A stretch of DNA of 6,200 bases from the NCBI GenBank assembly GCA_964391185.1, contig CAYMIX010000023.1, forward strand, positions 1 to 6,200, read 5' to 3'. This stretch comes from JAKQEM01 sp964391185. GTDB taxonomy: Bacteria > Patescibacteriota > Gracilibacteria > Peribacterales > Peribacteraceae. The notes below the pieces were generated by a model. The model saw only the letters and a list, made by a program, of their open reading frames with translations. It did no database searches and was not told the origin of the DNA. Positions 1 through 4,772 of the stretch are shown piece after piece. Position numbers and translations under genes: made by a program. The stretch's first letter is position 1; every line of letters begins with the position of its first letter.

Positions 1-862
1 GTTCGGGTGCTTTCTTAGGCTTTATTTTCCATTCTTTGGGGTATCCCTTGAACGTACTACTGAATCCGGTGTATTTCCACTGCCAACGCTTTTGCACGTC
101 CTGATCGCTTAAAACAGCCGTACAGTTACGCCATACCCTTGTGTCCGTTCCCATTTCAATGGCTTTCAATCCGGAAACGGTAAGTATCTCCCTTGTTTCG
201 GTTTTAACCCTTTCGTACTTGCCATTGAATAGCTGGGGTTCGCTTGCCTTGGCAAGTTGTTGCGATACGGCAAAGGTTCGGAACGATCTGGACCCTTTTA
301 CAGCCCCTTTCTCACAGTTACCTATTGACTTACTTATGTACTTTGTCATGTACCAAGCCATTTGCTTACGGTTCAGGTAGTATTGCCTCTTGCCGAACTT
401 ATCCGGAGAAGTTCCCAGCCGGATACTATTGCGAGCTTGAGAGCCAAATAACCCACTCCAATACAAAGAAAGATTAACAGCATTGAAATCAGGCATGTCG
501 GCCACAAAATGAAAATGCGGATAACCCCTTTCAGTAAACTCCCGAACCCATACGTAATTTTTGCAAGCATAACCGTTTCGGATATTGTGTGTAAACTTTT
601 GAATCAGTTGGCTTTCGTTTGCCTGATCGGTGTAACCTGGTGAAGTAGCAACAAAGATTAAGGGTTTGTGTGTGGCGTTCAATCGCATCCACTCACAAGC
701 ATTTGCGATTTTATACTTCTGCTGAGAATAGAGAGAGCCCTGCGGACGACCATTTTTTAAACTTTCATTCATAAGGAAAGCCGCCTGCTTTCCCTCGTCC
801 GCCTGGGCCTCCCATTTATCGTAAGCCACAGCAACCCCGCATAGATGACTTTTGATTATCAC
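1..862 (-). CDS. Rolling-circle replication initiator Rep (HUH endonuclease, two-tyrosine type), C terminus cut by window edge
   Basis: The reading frame is open from a GTG at 862-860 to base 2 (287 residues seen, no stop), so the gene is partial only because the window ends. A hydrophobic strand followed by TSP (PLIFVATSP, residues 67-75) fits HUH motif 1. GYPHFHFVADMP (113-124) carries the metal-binding HFH. WYMTKYISK (170-178) is the catalytic helix, with Tyr171 and Tyr175 spaced YxxxY and Lys174 between them. Two tyrosines are the mark of the phiX174 gpA/microvirus Rep class, which nicks one strand at the origin, stays covalently attached and re-ligates single-stranded circles. The GTG overlaps the TGA of the upstream 85-aa gene (GTGA) and an in-frame TGA lies just upstream; the next in-frame start is ATG at residue 31, which would still leave motifs 1 to 3. 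Rep identity is firm. Placement in a FLiP-like rather than a microvirus-like group is inference. Confidence 0.93.
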   Translation of the reverse strand, partial: MIIKSHLCGVAVAYDKWEAQADEGKQAAFLMNESLKNGRPQGSLYSQQKYKIANACEWMRLNATHKPLIFVATSPGYTDQANESQLIQKFTHNIRNGYACKNYVWVREFTERGYPHFHFVADMPDFNAVNLSLYWSGLFGSQARNSIRLGTSPDKFGKRQYYLNRKQMAWYMTKYISKSIGNCEKGAVKGSRSFRTFAVSQQLAKASEPQLFNGKYERVKTETREILTVSGLKAIEMGTDTRVWRNCTAVLSDQDVQKRWQWKYTGFSSTFKGYPKEWKIKPKKAPE

Positions 863-1116
863 CGTTTTATCAATTCATTCAACAACCCAACCAGATCATA
901 CTCTGTATCCTCTTCATTGATGTAAAATTTTGCTACACCATTTCCCCAAACACCATTTCGTTTTGGAGTTGTTATTATCCTGGTAATTCTAATTCCCTTG
1001 TACATTGCTTCGTGTTGAAGGTGTCCCGATTTTGCCATATTAATGTGGCAGGTCATTCTTAGTACAATTTGTTTAGCCACATTATATTGTTCTTTTGTTA
1101 ATGCTGAATTACTCAT
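859..1116 (-). CDS. Unrecognised 85-aa protein upstream of Rep
   Basis: I do not recognise this protein. It has no signal peptide, membrane segment or cysteine pair; the middle is basic (KGIRITRIITTPKRNG), with a short acidic stretch (NEEDTEYD) before a C-terminal helix ending NELIKR. It is sandwiched in the replication operon: its ATG overlaps the stop of the 149-aa gene (ATGA) and its TGA overlaps the Rep GTG (GTGA), so the three genes are almost certainly translated together. The position suggests an early role such as helping Rep, controlling copy number or countering the host, but nothing in the sequence chooses among these. The overlaps on both sides support it as a real gene. Confidence 0.75.
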   Translation of the reverse strand: MSNSALTKEQYNVAKQIVLRMTCHINMAKSGHLQHEAMYKGIRITRIITTPKRNGVWGNGVAKFYINEEDTEYDLVGLLNELIKR

Positions 1117-1562
1117 AACCCAACCCCTCCATGCGGTTCGTAATCTGATAAAGGAGGATGCTCTGTTTCCGGATAATCCTTTTCATGGAATACTGGAACA
1201 GGTTTAGGCAGATAGCTGCTGTCTAAGGCTGTGATTTTCACTAACTCGAATAGGAGAGAGAGTCCGGAATTGCAAGGCAGTTCTATGTATTGAAAATCTC
1301 CCTGATTAGTGTAATACCAAACATCTATTCTAATCTTGTAGCAATTCAGGGAACCTGTTATAAACATGGTTCTCTTTTGCTCATTGTTCCACCGCTTTGG
1401 AATCTCCATACTGATGGAGTTTTTAGTAAACCACTCGAACGGCTTACCAAGTTTGCGCAATTCGTTTGCTATAGAATTGGTTCTATACAAACGCTTCTTG
1501 GGTAGCTTCAAACGAACCTTGTCGTTGAAGGCAACGGCTAACGCCACGTTGTGGGAATCCAT
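1113..1562 (-). CDS. Unrecognised 149-aa protein, first gene of the replication operon
   Basis: I do not recognise a family. The N-terminal half is basic (KVRLKLPKKRLYRT at 15-28, then KPFEWFTKN and PKRWNNEQKR). The middle alternates hydrophobic and polar residues like beta strands (YKIRIDVWYYTN, DFQYIELP). The C-terminal 40 residues are rich in proline and acidic residues (PKPVPVFHEKDYPETEHPPLSDYEP) and look disordered. There is no signal peptide or membrane segment, so a cytoplasmic nucleic-acid-associated role is plausible but unproven. It leads an operon with the 85-aa gene and Rep, ends in an ATGA overlap, and has a promoter-like sequence about 17 bases upstream. No Shine-Dalgarno is seen, as is usual in Bacteroidota. 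Confidence 0.75.
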   Translation of the reverse strand: MDSHNVALAVAFNDKVRLKLPKKRLYRTNSIANELRKLGKPFEWFTKNSISMEIPKRWNNEQKRTMFITGSLNCYKIRIDVWYYTNQGDFQYIELPCNSGLSLLFELVKITALDSSYLPKPVPVFHEKDYPETEHPPLSDYEPHGGVGL

Positions 1563-1578
1563 TAGAAGGGTAGCGTTG

Positions 1579-1612
1579 AAAAGATAAATTGAACTTGTCC
1601 TATTCTGACAAA
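1579..1612 (-). promoter_or_regulatory. Candidate Bacteroidota promoter for the replication operon
   Basis: Reading leftward, TTTG (1612-1609) is followed after 22 bases by TATCTTTT (1586-1579), a seven-of-eight match to the Bacteroidota -7 element TAnnTTTG. Transcription would start around 1573, giving a leader of about 10 to 15 bases before the ATG at 1562. The spacing is slightly long and the final G is missing, so this is the weakest of the four promoter candidates. Confidence 0.4.
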
Positions 1613-1753
1613 ATGCTCAACCAACTCGCTATGCGGTTGATGGCTTACGGAATAAACTTCAAAAAGTGGTTTTTGTTTGGTACTCCATCTGTGAGTATGG
1701 ACATACCATTTTGAGAATGGAATCTTGAACGTACTTAACATAATAACTAAACA

Positions 1754-1781
1754 TTGTTGTATAATTTATAGTATGCTAACT
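1754..1781 (+). other. dif-like sequence, possible XerCD recombination (attP) site
   Basis: The 28 bases split as 11 + 6 + 11 like a chromosomal dif site: left arm TTGTTGTATAA, centre TTTATA, right arm GTATGCTAACT. Against E. coli dif from memory (arms GGTGCGCATAA and TTATGTTAAAT, centre TGTATA), the right arm matches 8 of 11, the centre 5 of 6 and the left arm 5 of 11, with the ATAA next to the centre conserved. Immediately beside it, on the minus strand, 1743-1733 reads TTATGTTAAGT, a 10-of-11 match to the XerD arm. Small circular phages without integrases, such as CTXphi, integrate by host XerCD at such sites. AT-rich DNA can match by chance. Confidence 0.4.
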
Positions 1782-1809
1782 GCATCCCGTAGCACATCGG
1801 GCAATGAAT

Positions 1810-2091
1810 TTATTTGTATCTGATAGCTTCCCATCGGGAATTTTCAAGATTGATTAGTACGGCATCGGCATTAAGTTTGGCTGCTTTCTTAATCGAAGCA
1901 TTTACAGACTCACCACATGAACCCGTAAGGGTTGCAATGATCTTTCCGCTATCAATTACCTCGTAATTGTTAACGGGTTCTGAATAGATGAATACATCTA
2001 ATCCTTGAACTTTGTTTGCTTTGGCGTTGCCTGATTGTTGGAAGTTTGCGGAGCCCAGGAGCAGGGCTGCAATGATAATGGATAGTTTCAT
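1810..2091 (-). CDS. Small exported protein (93 aa), likely accessory gene
   Basis: The protein begins with a classic signal peptide: MK, a hydrophobic core (LSIIIAALLLGSANF, residues 3-17) and a likely signal-peptidase I site near SGNA/KA. There is no lipobox cysteine. The mature part of about 70 residues has strand-like segments (GLDVFIYSEP, YEVIDSGKIIATLTG) and a helix-strand unit (SIKKAAKLNADAVLINL). This resembles short periplasmic proteins common in Bacteroidota and recalls the alpha-beta units of the YbjQ/UPF0145 type; that link is from memory. The ATG at 2091 was chosen over a frame open to 2301 because the extra residues do not look like protein and cross a terminator hairpin. It is separated from the virion operon by that terminator and has its own promoter, so it could modify the host envelope or be a gene the phage carries for its host. 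Confidence 0.75.
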   Translation of the reverse strand: MKLSIIIAALLLGSANFQQSGNAKANKVQGLDVFIYSEPVNNYEVIDSGKIIATLTGSCGESVNASIKKAAKLNADAVLINLENSRWEAIRYK

Positions 2092-2111
2092 AAAACCGTT
2101 AGTTTGTAAAC

Positions 2112-2144
2112 CAAAGGTAAAAAAGAAACCCTGACTTTTGCAAA
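2112..2144 (-). promoter_or_regulatory. Candidate promoter for the 93-aa exported protein gene
   Basis: Leftward, TTTG (2144-2141) and TACCTTTG (2119-2112), an exact TAnnTTTG match, are 21 bases apart. The predicted start near 2105 leaves a leader of about 14 bases before the ATG at 2091. The -33 element lies in the loop of the upstream terminator, and the -7 element begins in its T tract, so ending one transcript and starting the next are overlaid here. Confidence 0.5.
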
Positions 2145-2154
2145 TCAGGGTTTT
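2115..2154 (-). terminator. Intrinsic terminator ending the virion operon / small RNA
   Basis: Read leftward, AAACCCTGA (2153-2145) pairs perfectly with TCAGGGTTT (2134-2126) around a 10-base loop, extended by a G-T pair, and is followed by CTTTTTT. A nine-pair stem plus T run is typical of a factor-independent terminator. It lies about 125 bases after the stop of the last virion gene and upstream of the exported-protein gene. Confidence 0.7.
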
Positions 2155-2194
2155 AACTTCCGGTTTTAGGGTTGCGTCCCCGCATTGCCCTATA
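2119..2194 (-). ncRNA. Candidate small RNA or attenuator leader (about 75 nt)
   Basis: The predicted RNA would start near 2194, from the promoter at 2232-2201, and stop at the terminator T run near 2119. It contains two hairpins: an inner stem TGCG/CGCA with GGGA loop, closed by GGG/CCC (2190-2169, with an uneven internal loop), and the terminator stem (2153-2126). I see no credible start codon with a frame ending inside it. It could act as a regulatory RNA, or as a leader that limits transcription into the exported-protein gene. Existence is inferred only from promoter, folding and terminator spacing. Confidence 0.35.
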
Positions 2195-2200
2195 TCACTA

Positions 2201-2232
2201 CAAACATAGATTTTTTTTTGCTTCCGACCAAA
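2201..2232 (-). promoter_or_regulatory. Strong-match Bacteroidota promoter inside the post-operon interval
   Basis: Leftward, TTTG (2232-2229), a 20-base spacer containing nine A, and TATGTTTG (2208-2201) give an exact fit to the TTTG/TAnnTTTG pattern. This is the best promoter match in the window, yet no gene starts directly after it: the next signal is a terminator about 50 bases on. That is why a small RNA is proposed. Confidence 0.5.
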
Positions 2233-2240
2233 CCCCTCCG

Positions 2241-2254
2241 CCCCTTGCCAGGGG
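2241..2254. repeat. Short GC-rich hairpin
   Basis: CCCCT and AGGGG form a perfect five-pair stem around TGCC, immediately after the stop of the 58-aa gene. Read leftward it has no T run directly behind it, so it is not a terminator alone. It could protect the 3' end of the virion mRNA, or be incidental. Confidence 0.3.
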
Positions 2255-2278
2255 AACGGATTTACAACGGGGAAGTTT

Positions 2279-2455
2279 TTAAACGCTTGCGCCTGTTGCA
2301 TTCAGGTAATCAATCACACCTTTGACCTGGGCCGCTGTTACTCCGGTTAATGTTGGCTGATTTAAAAATACCAATGTAAAAGAATCGGGACCAATTTTCT
2401 GCGCTGATACCAAATAGGTAAGATTGTAAAGTTTATTTCCTAATTGCCACCACAT
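2279..2455 (-). CDS. Small unrecognised protein (58 aa), last gene of the virion operon
   Basis: A complete ATG-to-TAA frame begins three bases after the stop of the preceding gene. It starts MWWQLGNKLYNLTYLV, has alternating segments that suggest strands (PDSFTLVFLNQPTL) and ends in a probable helix (AAQVKGVIDYLNATGASV). It has no membrane helix, cysteines or signal peptide. I do not recognise the family. The tight spacing and ordinary composition support it as a real gene. As last gene of the operon it may be a minor virion or assembly component, but its sequence does not establish a role. Confidence 0.65.
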   Translation of the reverse strand: MWWQLGNKLYNLTYLVSAQKIGPDSFTLVFLNQPTLTGVTAAQVKGVIDYLNATGASV

Positions 2456-2458
2456 AGT

Positions 2459-2862
2459 TTAAAAGTATTTAAAAAACATTTCTATACCTAAATTAGTTGG
2501 GCCTGCTGCTGTGCTGCCACAATCCATCGACCTGGACACTATTGGTATTGGAAAAATATATAGCGGCTGAGTTGTGCCAATTGAATAACGCCTTCGGTTT
2601 AAAGTTGAAGTATCGCTAACGCCCAGCGTATTTCCACCATTGTTTACAACGCTAAAAACAGGATCGCTACAAGCTTCAGGAAACATTATTTTATAGACTC
2701 CCAATGAATCGGAGAACATTGGTTTAATAGCCCATATTTCTATGTAATCTATAAATATGAATCTTGTATAGTTAGAATCACTACCACCTAATTGCGTCCA
2801 ATGTAATACAACGGACTTTAAACCCGTTTGCCAAAGATGCTTTTTTTTTTATAGCGGCTCAT
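2459..2862 (-). CDS. Second beta-rich putative virion protein, read through a -1 frameshift at an A10 run
   Basis: ATG at 2862-2860 overlaps the stop of the 169-aa gene (ATGA) but its frame closes after 14 codons. A run of ten A (2850-2841) follows MSRY. Slipping back one base there, or adding one A, joins a frame open to the stop at 2459 and gives 134 residues. That frame has 45 protein-like codons before its first ATG at 2719 (for example VVLHWTQLGGSDSNYTRF and DYIEIWAIKP) and no ATG, GTG or TTG among them, so a plain 86-residue start at 2719 would discard convincing coding sequence. The product is rich in strands, glycine and serine, has Cys but no CxxC pair, and ends GIEMFFKYF; a minor capsid or spike role is inferred from position. 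The shift could be programmed, due to polymerase slippage, a mutation or a sequencing error. Confidence 0.65.
2841..2850 (-). other. A10 slippery run
   Basis: Ten consecutive A on the coding strand read TAT AAA AAA AAA AGC in the frame of the overlapping ATG. The in-frame A AAA AAA context allows tRNA slippage to -1, and runs of nine or more A are also known to make bacterial RNA polymerase slip. Either event opens the 134-residue frame. Confidence 0.6.
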
Positions 2863-2870
2863 AGCGGCTG
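2851..2870. repeat. 10-bp tandem duplication at a stop/start junction
   Basis: ATAGCGGCTC is followed directly by ATAGCGGCTG, nine of ten bases identical. The duplicated unit spans the end of the 169-aa gene (CCG CTA TGA) and supplies the ATG of the next gene, so a recent duplication may have built or altered this junction. Confidence 0.7.
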
Positions 2871-3368
2871 CCATCCTATTTGAATGCTGAAAGTATAAGT
2901 ATCTGTTCCCGCAAAAGCAACCGACTTCATGAAAGTTAATTCAACATTCAGGTTACTTCCTGCATATCCATTTACTAACCCCTTTTCAAAGTCCATTCTA
3001 AGGACTTTGTTTTGTGGGTTGCCATTAACAATCAGGGCCGCACTTCCCCCTGTTGAACCTGGCAGGGGTTGAAAATTCCAAGTTAAAGATGAATTGAAAA
3101 GAGTTAATCTTAGATTTTCGAATGTTACTATTGTATTGCCCACACTTGAAACCCATGCGTTGGCCTCTACACTAATAACACGGATTGATAAAGGCAATGG
3201 AGCAATTTGAACTACCGTTTGACTTAAGGTTGTTACTGCACCCGTAGCACCTGAGCCACTATAAACCGCATAGTTAACAAAGTTCTGATTTTTTACTTCT
3301 GGCAAAGGCAGCTTACCCGAACCAAAAGCACCAAATTTTTTGCTACCAAAAGTTATCGGGCTTCCCAT
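2859..3368 (-). CDS. Beta-rich putative virion protein (169 aa; minor capsid, penton or spike)
   Basis: No family is recognised with certainty. After a glycine/lysine-rich, possibly flexible N terminus (residues 1-25), the protein is a series of alternating beta-strand patterns: TTLSQTVVQIA, LSIRVISVEANAW, TIVTFENLRLTLF, SLTWNFQPL, NVELTFMKSVAF and YTFSIQIGW. It has no cysteines, membrane helix or obvious catalytic motif, and is rich in G, S, T, N and V. This is the profile of a single beta-sandwich or jelly-roll structural protein. Its ATG lies inside the 3' end of the hydrolase gene (16-base overlap), and its stop overlaps the next ATG. Being in the virion operon beside the hydrolase suggests a vertex or spike component. 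The fold reading is by eye. Confidence 0.6.
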   Translation of the reverse strand: MGSPITFGSKKFGAFGSGKLPLPEVKNQNFVNYAVYSGSGATGAVTTLSQTVVQIAPLPLSIRVISVEANAWVSSVGNTIVTFENLRLTLFNSSLTWNFQPLPGSTGGSAALIVNGNPQNKVLRMDFEKGLVNGYAGSNLNVELTFMKSVAFAGTDTYTFSIQIGWQPL

Positions 3369-3919
3369 GCTGCTACTGCTTTAAGGTAATAATCTGTGTC
3401 CTCCTGGAAGTATGAACGTTTTTTCATTTCCTCGATATGATTGCGGAGCGATAGCGGACCTCTAGGAAACTTCGTGTAATCCATCCAAAGAATAATATCT
3501 TTAACTGCATCGTCTAACGTTGCATACTTCGCCCATTCGCTTTGACCGGTAACAGCGTTAGCCATTTCGGTAATGTTCGGGAACAGCCTGGAGATATTTT
3601 CCCGCCCTGTTATGCCGAAGGTTTTACCCTTTGCAGTTGTGGACCTTACCCTTGGTTGTTTCATACCCCAAAGATTTAGGGAATTGATAAATAGCTTTGA
3701 AGTCCAACCTGCGGTTTCCATTTTGGAAACGGCTAACCAGTTATTCTTAATAGATGAATAAACGCTCTGATCGAATGCTTTATTGAACGCCTTTTGAACC
3801 GGATCCGGTACGTTCGCCACCCTGCCCCCTGAACTCCCTTTCATGAGCCTGCCAATCAGGAAAACTAGCAATCCCACGCCCGATAGTATCAGCAATCCAT
3901 GTAAGAACTTTTGCTGCAT
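3353..3919 (-). CDS. Membrane-anchored peptidoglycan hydrolase (glucosaminidase / lysozyme-superfamily-like)
   Basis: Residues 8-25 (GLLILSGVGLLVFLIGRL) form an N-terminal membrane anchor followed by a Gly/Ser linker; there is no clear cleavage site. The catalytic domain begins near residue 45. KMETAGWTSK (67-76) followed by NSLNLWGMKQ (79-88) has the order seen in bacterial glucosaminidases of the GH73/lysozyme superfamily, where the catalytic Glu (here probably Glu68) precedes an N-(L/N)-(F/W)-G-(I/M)-K motif. TLDDAVKDIILWMDY (134-148) matches the helix after the active site in such enzymes. At 188 aa it is compact, about one catalytic domain plus anchor. In FLiP a lytic transglycosylase is encoded between capsid and Rep genes (recalled), which fits this position. 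It likely cuts the wall during entry or release. Exact bond specificity cannot be read from sequence. Confidence 0.75.
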   Translation of the reverse strand: MQQKFLHGLLILSGVGLLVFLIGRLMKGSSGGRVANVPDPVQKAFNKAFDQSVYSSIKNNWLAVSKMETAGWTSKLFINSLNLWGMKQPRVRSTTAKGKTFGITGRENISRLFPNITEMANAVTGQSEWAKYATLDDAVKDIILWMDYTKFPRGPLSLRNHIEEMKKRSYFQEDTDYYLKAVAAWEAR

Positions 3920-3927
3920 AAGAAATT

Positions 3928-4134
3928 TTAAGACTTATCGATTGTACTAGTTCCATTCATCAATGGTTCAATTTCCAAATCAACCTGTTTGGCGAGTGCG
4001 TAATCGGCTTTTGCCTGGCGTGCCTTTTTCAGTCCTTCGTTCACTTCCTTTTTGCTGCGGTAGTAAACATAAACCAGGTACCCACCGATAGGAATAAGAA
4101 GGAATAACCACCAATATTTTTTAAGGGTTTCCAT
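3928..4134 (-). CDS. Small membrane protein (68 aa) with N-terminal helix
   Basis: Residues 8-25 (WWLFLLIPIGGYLVYVYY) form one membrane helix near the N terminus, followed by a positively charged segment (RSKKEVNEGLKKARQAK) and an acidic, probably helical tail. The ATG overlaps the stop of the 56-aa gene (TAATG), so translation is coupled; the hydrolase gene starts eight bases after its stop. No family is recognised. A virion inner-membrane protein or a holin-like partner of the adjacent hydrolase are both plausible; one helix with a long charged tail favours the first slightly. Confidence 0.7.
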   Translation of the reverse strand: METLKKYWWLFLLIPIGGYLVYVYYRSKKEVNEGLKKARQAKADYALAKQVDLEIEPLMNGTSTIDKS

Positions 4135-4304
4135 TACTTCTTTTTCTTAAAAAGTTTGATCAATGAAGCAATACCCGAAACGATACCGATAAGTATCGAA
4201 ATAATTTGCCCGATCTGTGTAGTGTCTTCCAATGGTATAGAAGATAAAGAACTTGCCACGCTTACGGCTGCGAGTTTCGCACCTGTGAATGCATCGTGAT
4301 TCAT
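4134..4304 (-). CDS. Very small membrane protein (56 aa) with C-terminal helix
   Basis: A complete ATG-to-TAA frame fits exactly between its neighbours: it starts one base after the stop of the 132-aa gene and its TAA shares a base with the next ATG. The N-terminal 30 residues are mild and alanine/serine-rich (AKLAAVSVASSLSSIPLEDTT). Residues 31-50 (IGQIISILIGIVSGIASLIK) are one membrane helix, and the protein ends LFKKKK. The helix with a lysine tail resembles small phage virion membrane proteins and some holins. No family is recognised, but the fit between neighbours makes it a confident gene. Confidence 0.75.
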   Translation of the reverse strand: MNHDAFTGAKLAAVSVASSLSSIPLEDTTQIGQIISILIGIVSGIASLIKLFKKKK

Positions 4305-4305
4305 A

Positions 4306-4704
4306 CTATCGCTTTTTGAAAATCAAAAGTAATAACACCAAACCCGCACCTATCAAAATCATAGGATTCATGCCGCCTCCGGCTGCTGCTGCTGCCTCCT
4401 TGTTTTGTTGGTTGACTGCAACCGCACCGCTAACCGGTTGAAAGTTTGCGATAGCAGGGTTTGGACTGAAAGCAGATTTAATACCCGCAAGGAAATTTCC
4501 TGATCCACTTTGCACCTGGGTATCAGCCCCGCCCATTGTTGAAAAAATCGCACCGATTTTTCCCTCAACTTGGGCTTTTTTGTTTTGTGCTTCCACCAAT
4601 GCTGCCGCACGTTTTTCGACCTTTTTTTCCTTCCGGTTTTTAATTCCCTGAAAGATTTTCTGACCGACCTTCACCGCACCACTGGCAATGCCTAATAGAC
4701 CCAT
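4306..4704 (-). CDS. Putative virion membrane protein (132 aa)
   Basis: The N terminus (GLLGIASGAVKVGQKIFQGI, 2-21) could be an amphipathic helix. It is followed by a highly charged Lys/Glu/Ala helix (NRKEKKVEKRAAALVEAQNKK, about 22-43), a Gly/Ser/Gln-rich middle, an Ala-rich stretch (EAAAAAGGG) and a C-terminal membrane helix (PMILIGAGLVLLLLIF, about 114-129) ending KKR. This is a tail-anchored layout. It is the first gene after the capsid candidate, separated from it by a GC-rich hairpin, and the next gene starts one base after its stop. A structural or scaffold-like link between shell and membrane is an inference from layout; no family is recognised. Confidence 0.7.
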   Translation of the reverse strand: MGLLGIASGAVKVGQKIFQGIKNRKEKKVEKRAAALVEAQNKKAQVEGKIGAIFSTMGGADTQVQSGSGNFLAGIKSAFSPNPAIANFQPVSGAVAVNQQNKEAAAAAGGGMNPMILIGAGLVLLLLIFKKR

Positions 4705-4722
4705 AATTTTATAATTTAGTAT

Positions 4723-4754
4723 GGGGCCGGCCTTGATATTATCTCCCCGGCCCC
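4723..4754. promoter_or_regulatory. GC-rich hairpin with AT-rich loop: candidate rolling-circle origin, or mRNA hairpin after the capsid gene
   Basis: GGGGCCGG (4723-4730) and CCGGCCCC (4747-4754) form a perfect eight-pair GC stem around a 16-base loop. The + strand loop contains CTTGATATTA, ten bases identical to the phiX174 gpA nick region as I recall it (CAACTTG/ATATTAATAAC). The minus strand loop reads TAATATCAA, close to the TAATATTAC nick site of many Rep-dependent elements. It sits in the widest gap (68 bases) of an otherwise nearly gapless operon. There is no T run after it, so it is a poor terminator, but it could stabilise capsid mRNA. Origin function is inferred. Confidence 0.45.
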
Positions 4755-4772
4755 TTCTCTGGGAGTTTTTCT

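Larger units (their letters stand above)
1563..1809. other. Gene-free structured interval (247 bases)
   Basis: I find no convincing gene on either strand. On the + strand four small hairpins lie in a row: TCAACC/GGTTGA (1617-1640, 12-base loop), CAAAAA/TTTTTG (1660-1675, GTGG loop), GTATG/CATAC (1695-1706) and CCATT/AATGG (1706-1720). The last two share a base, so they compete. To their right is a dif-like sequence (1754-1781). This is the longest non-coding stretch in a compact genome and sits next to the Rep operon, so it may hold complementary-strand origin, packaging or integration signals. Those roles are inferred from position and folding potential only. Confidence 0.5.

Noticed and set aside
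141..477. Two overlapping + strand frames of 79 and 77 codons
   Set aside because: They lie antisense to Rep, whose HFHFV and YxxxY motifs prove the minus-strand frame is the coding one.
373..570. Minus-strand 65-codon frame with hydrophobic content
   Set aside because: It overlaps the Rep HUH region in another frame; its apparent membrane segment is an out-of-frame reading of Rep.
1290..1587. Two + strand frames of 71 and 73 codons
   Set aside because: Antisense to the 149-aa gene, which is tied to its neighbours by an ATGA overlap and extends over the whole region.
1810..2301. 163-codon version of the exported-protein gene
   Set aside because: The extra N-terminal residues cross a terminator hairpin and a promoter and overlap the 58-aa gene; a textbook signal peptide starts at the internal ATG at 2091.
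2459..2719. Plain 86-codon gene starting at 2719
   Set aside because: Forty-five convincing in-frame codons precede that ATG, so it is more likely an internal methionine of a gene entered by frameshift at the A10 run.
3573..3761. 62-codon + strand frame
   Set aside because: Antisense to the hydrolase gene, with no start context or neighbours on that strand.
4368..4610. 80-codon minus-strand frame
   Set aside because: An out-of-frame shadow of the 132-aa membrane protein; its Gln-rich end reads the Ala-codon run in another frame.
4723..4754. GC hairpin as a simple terminator after the capsid gene
   Set aside because: The stem is strong but no T run follows on the coding strand, and the downstream virion genes have no other evident promoter.
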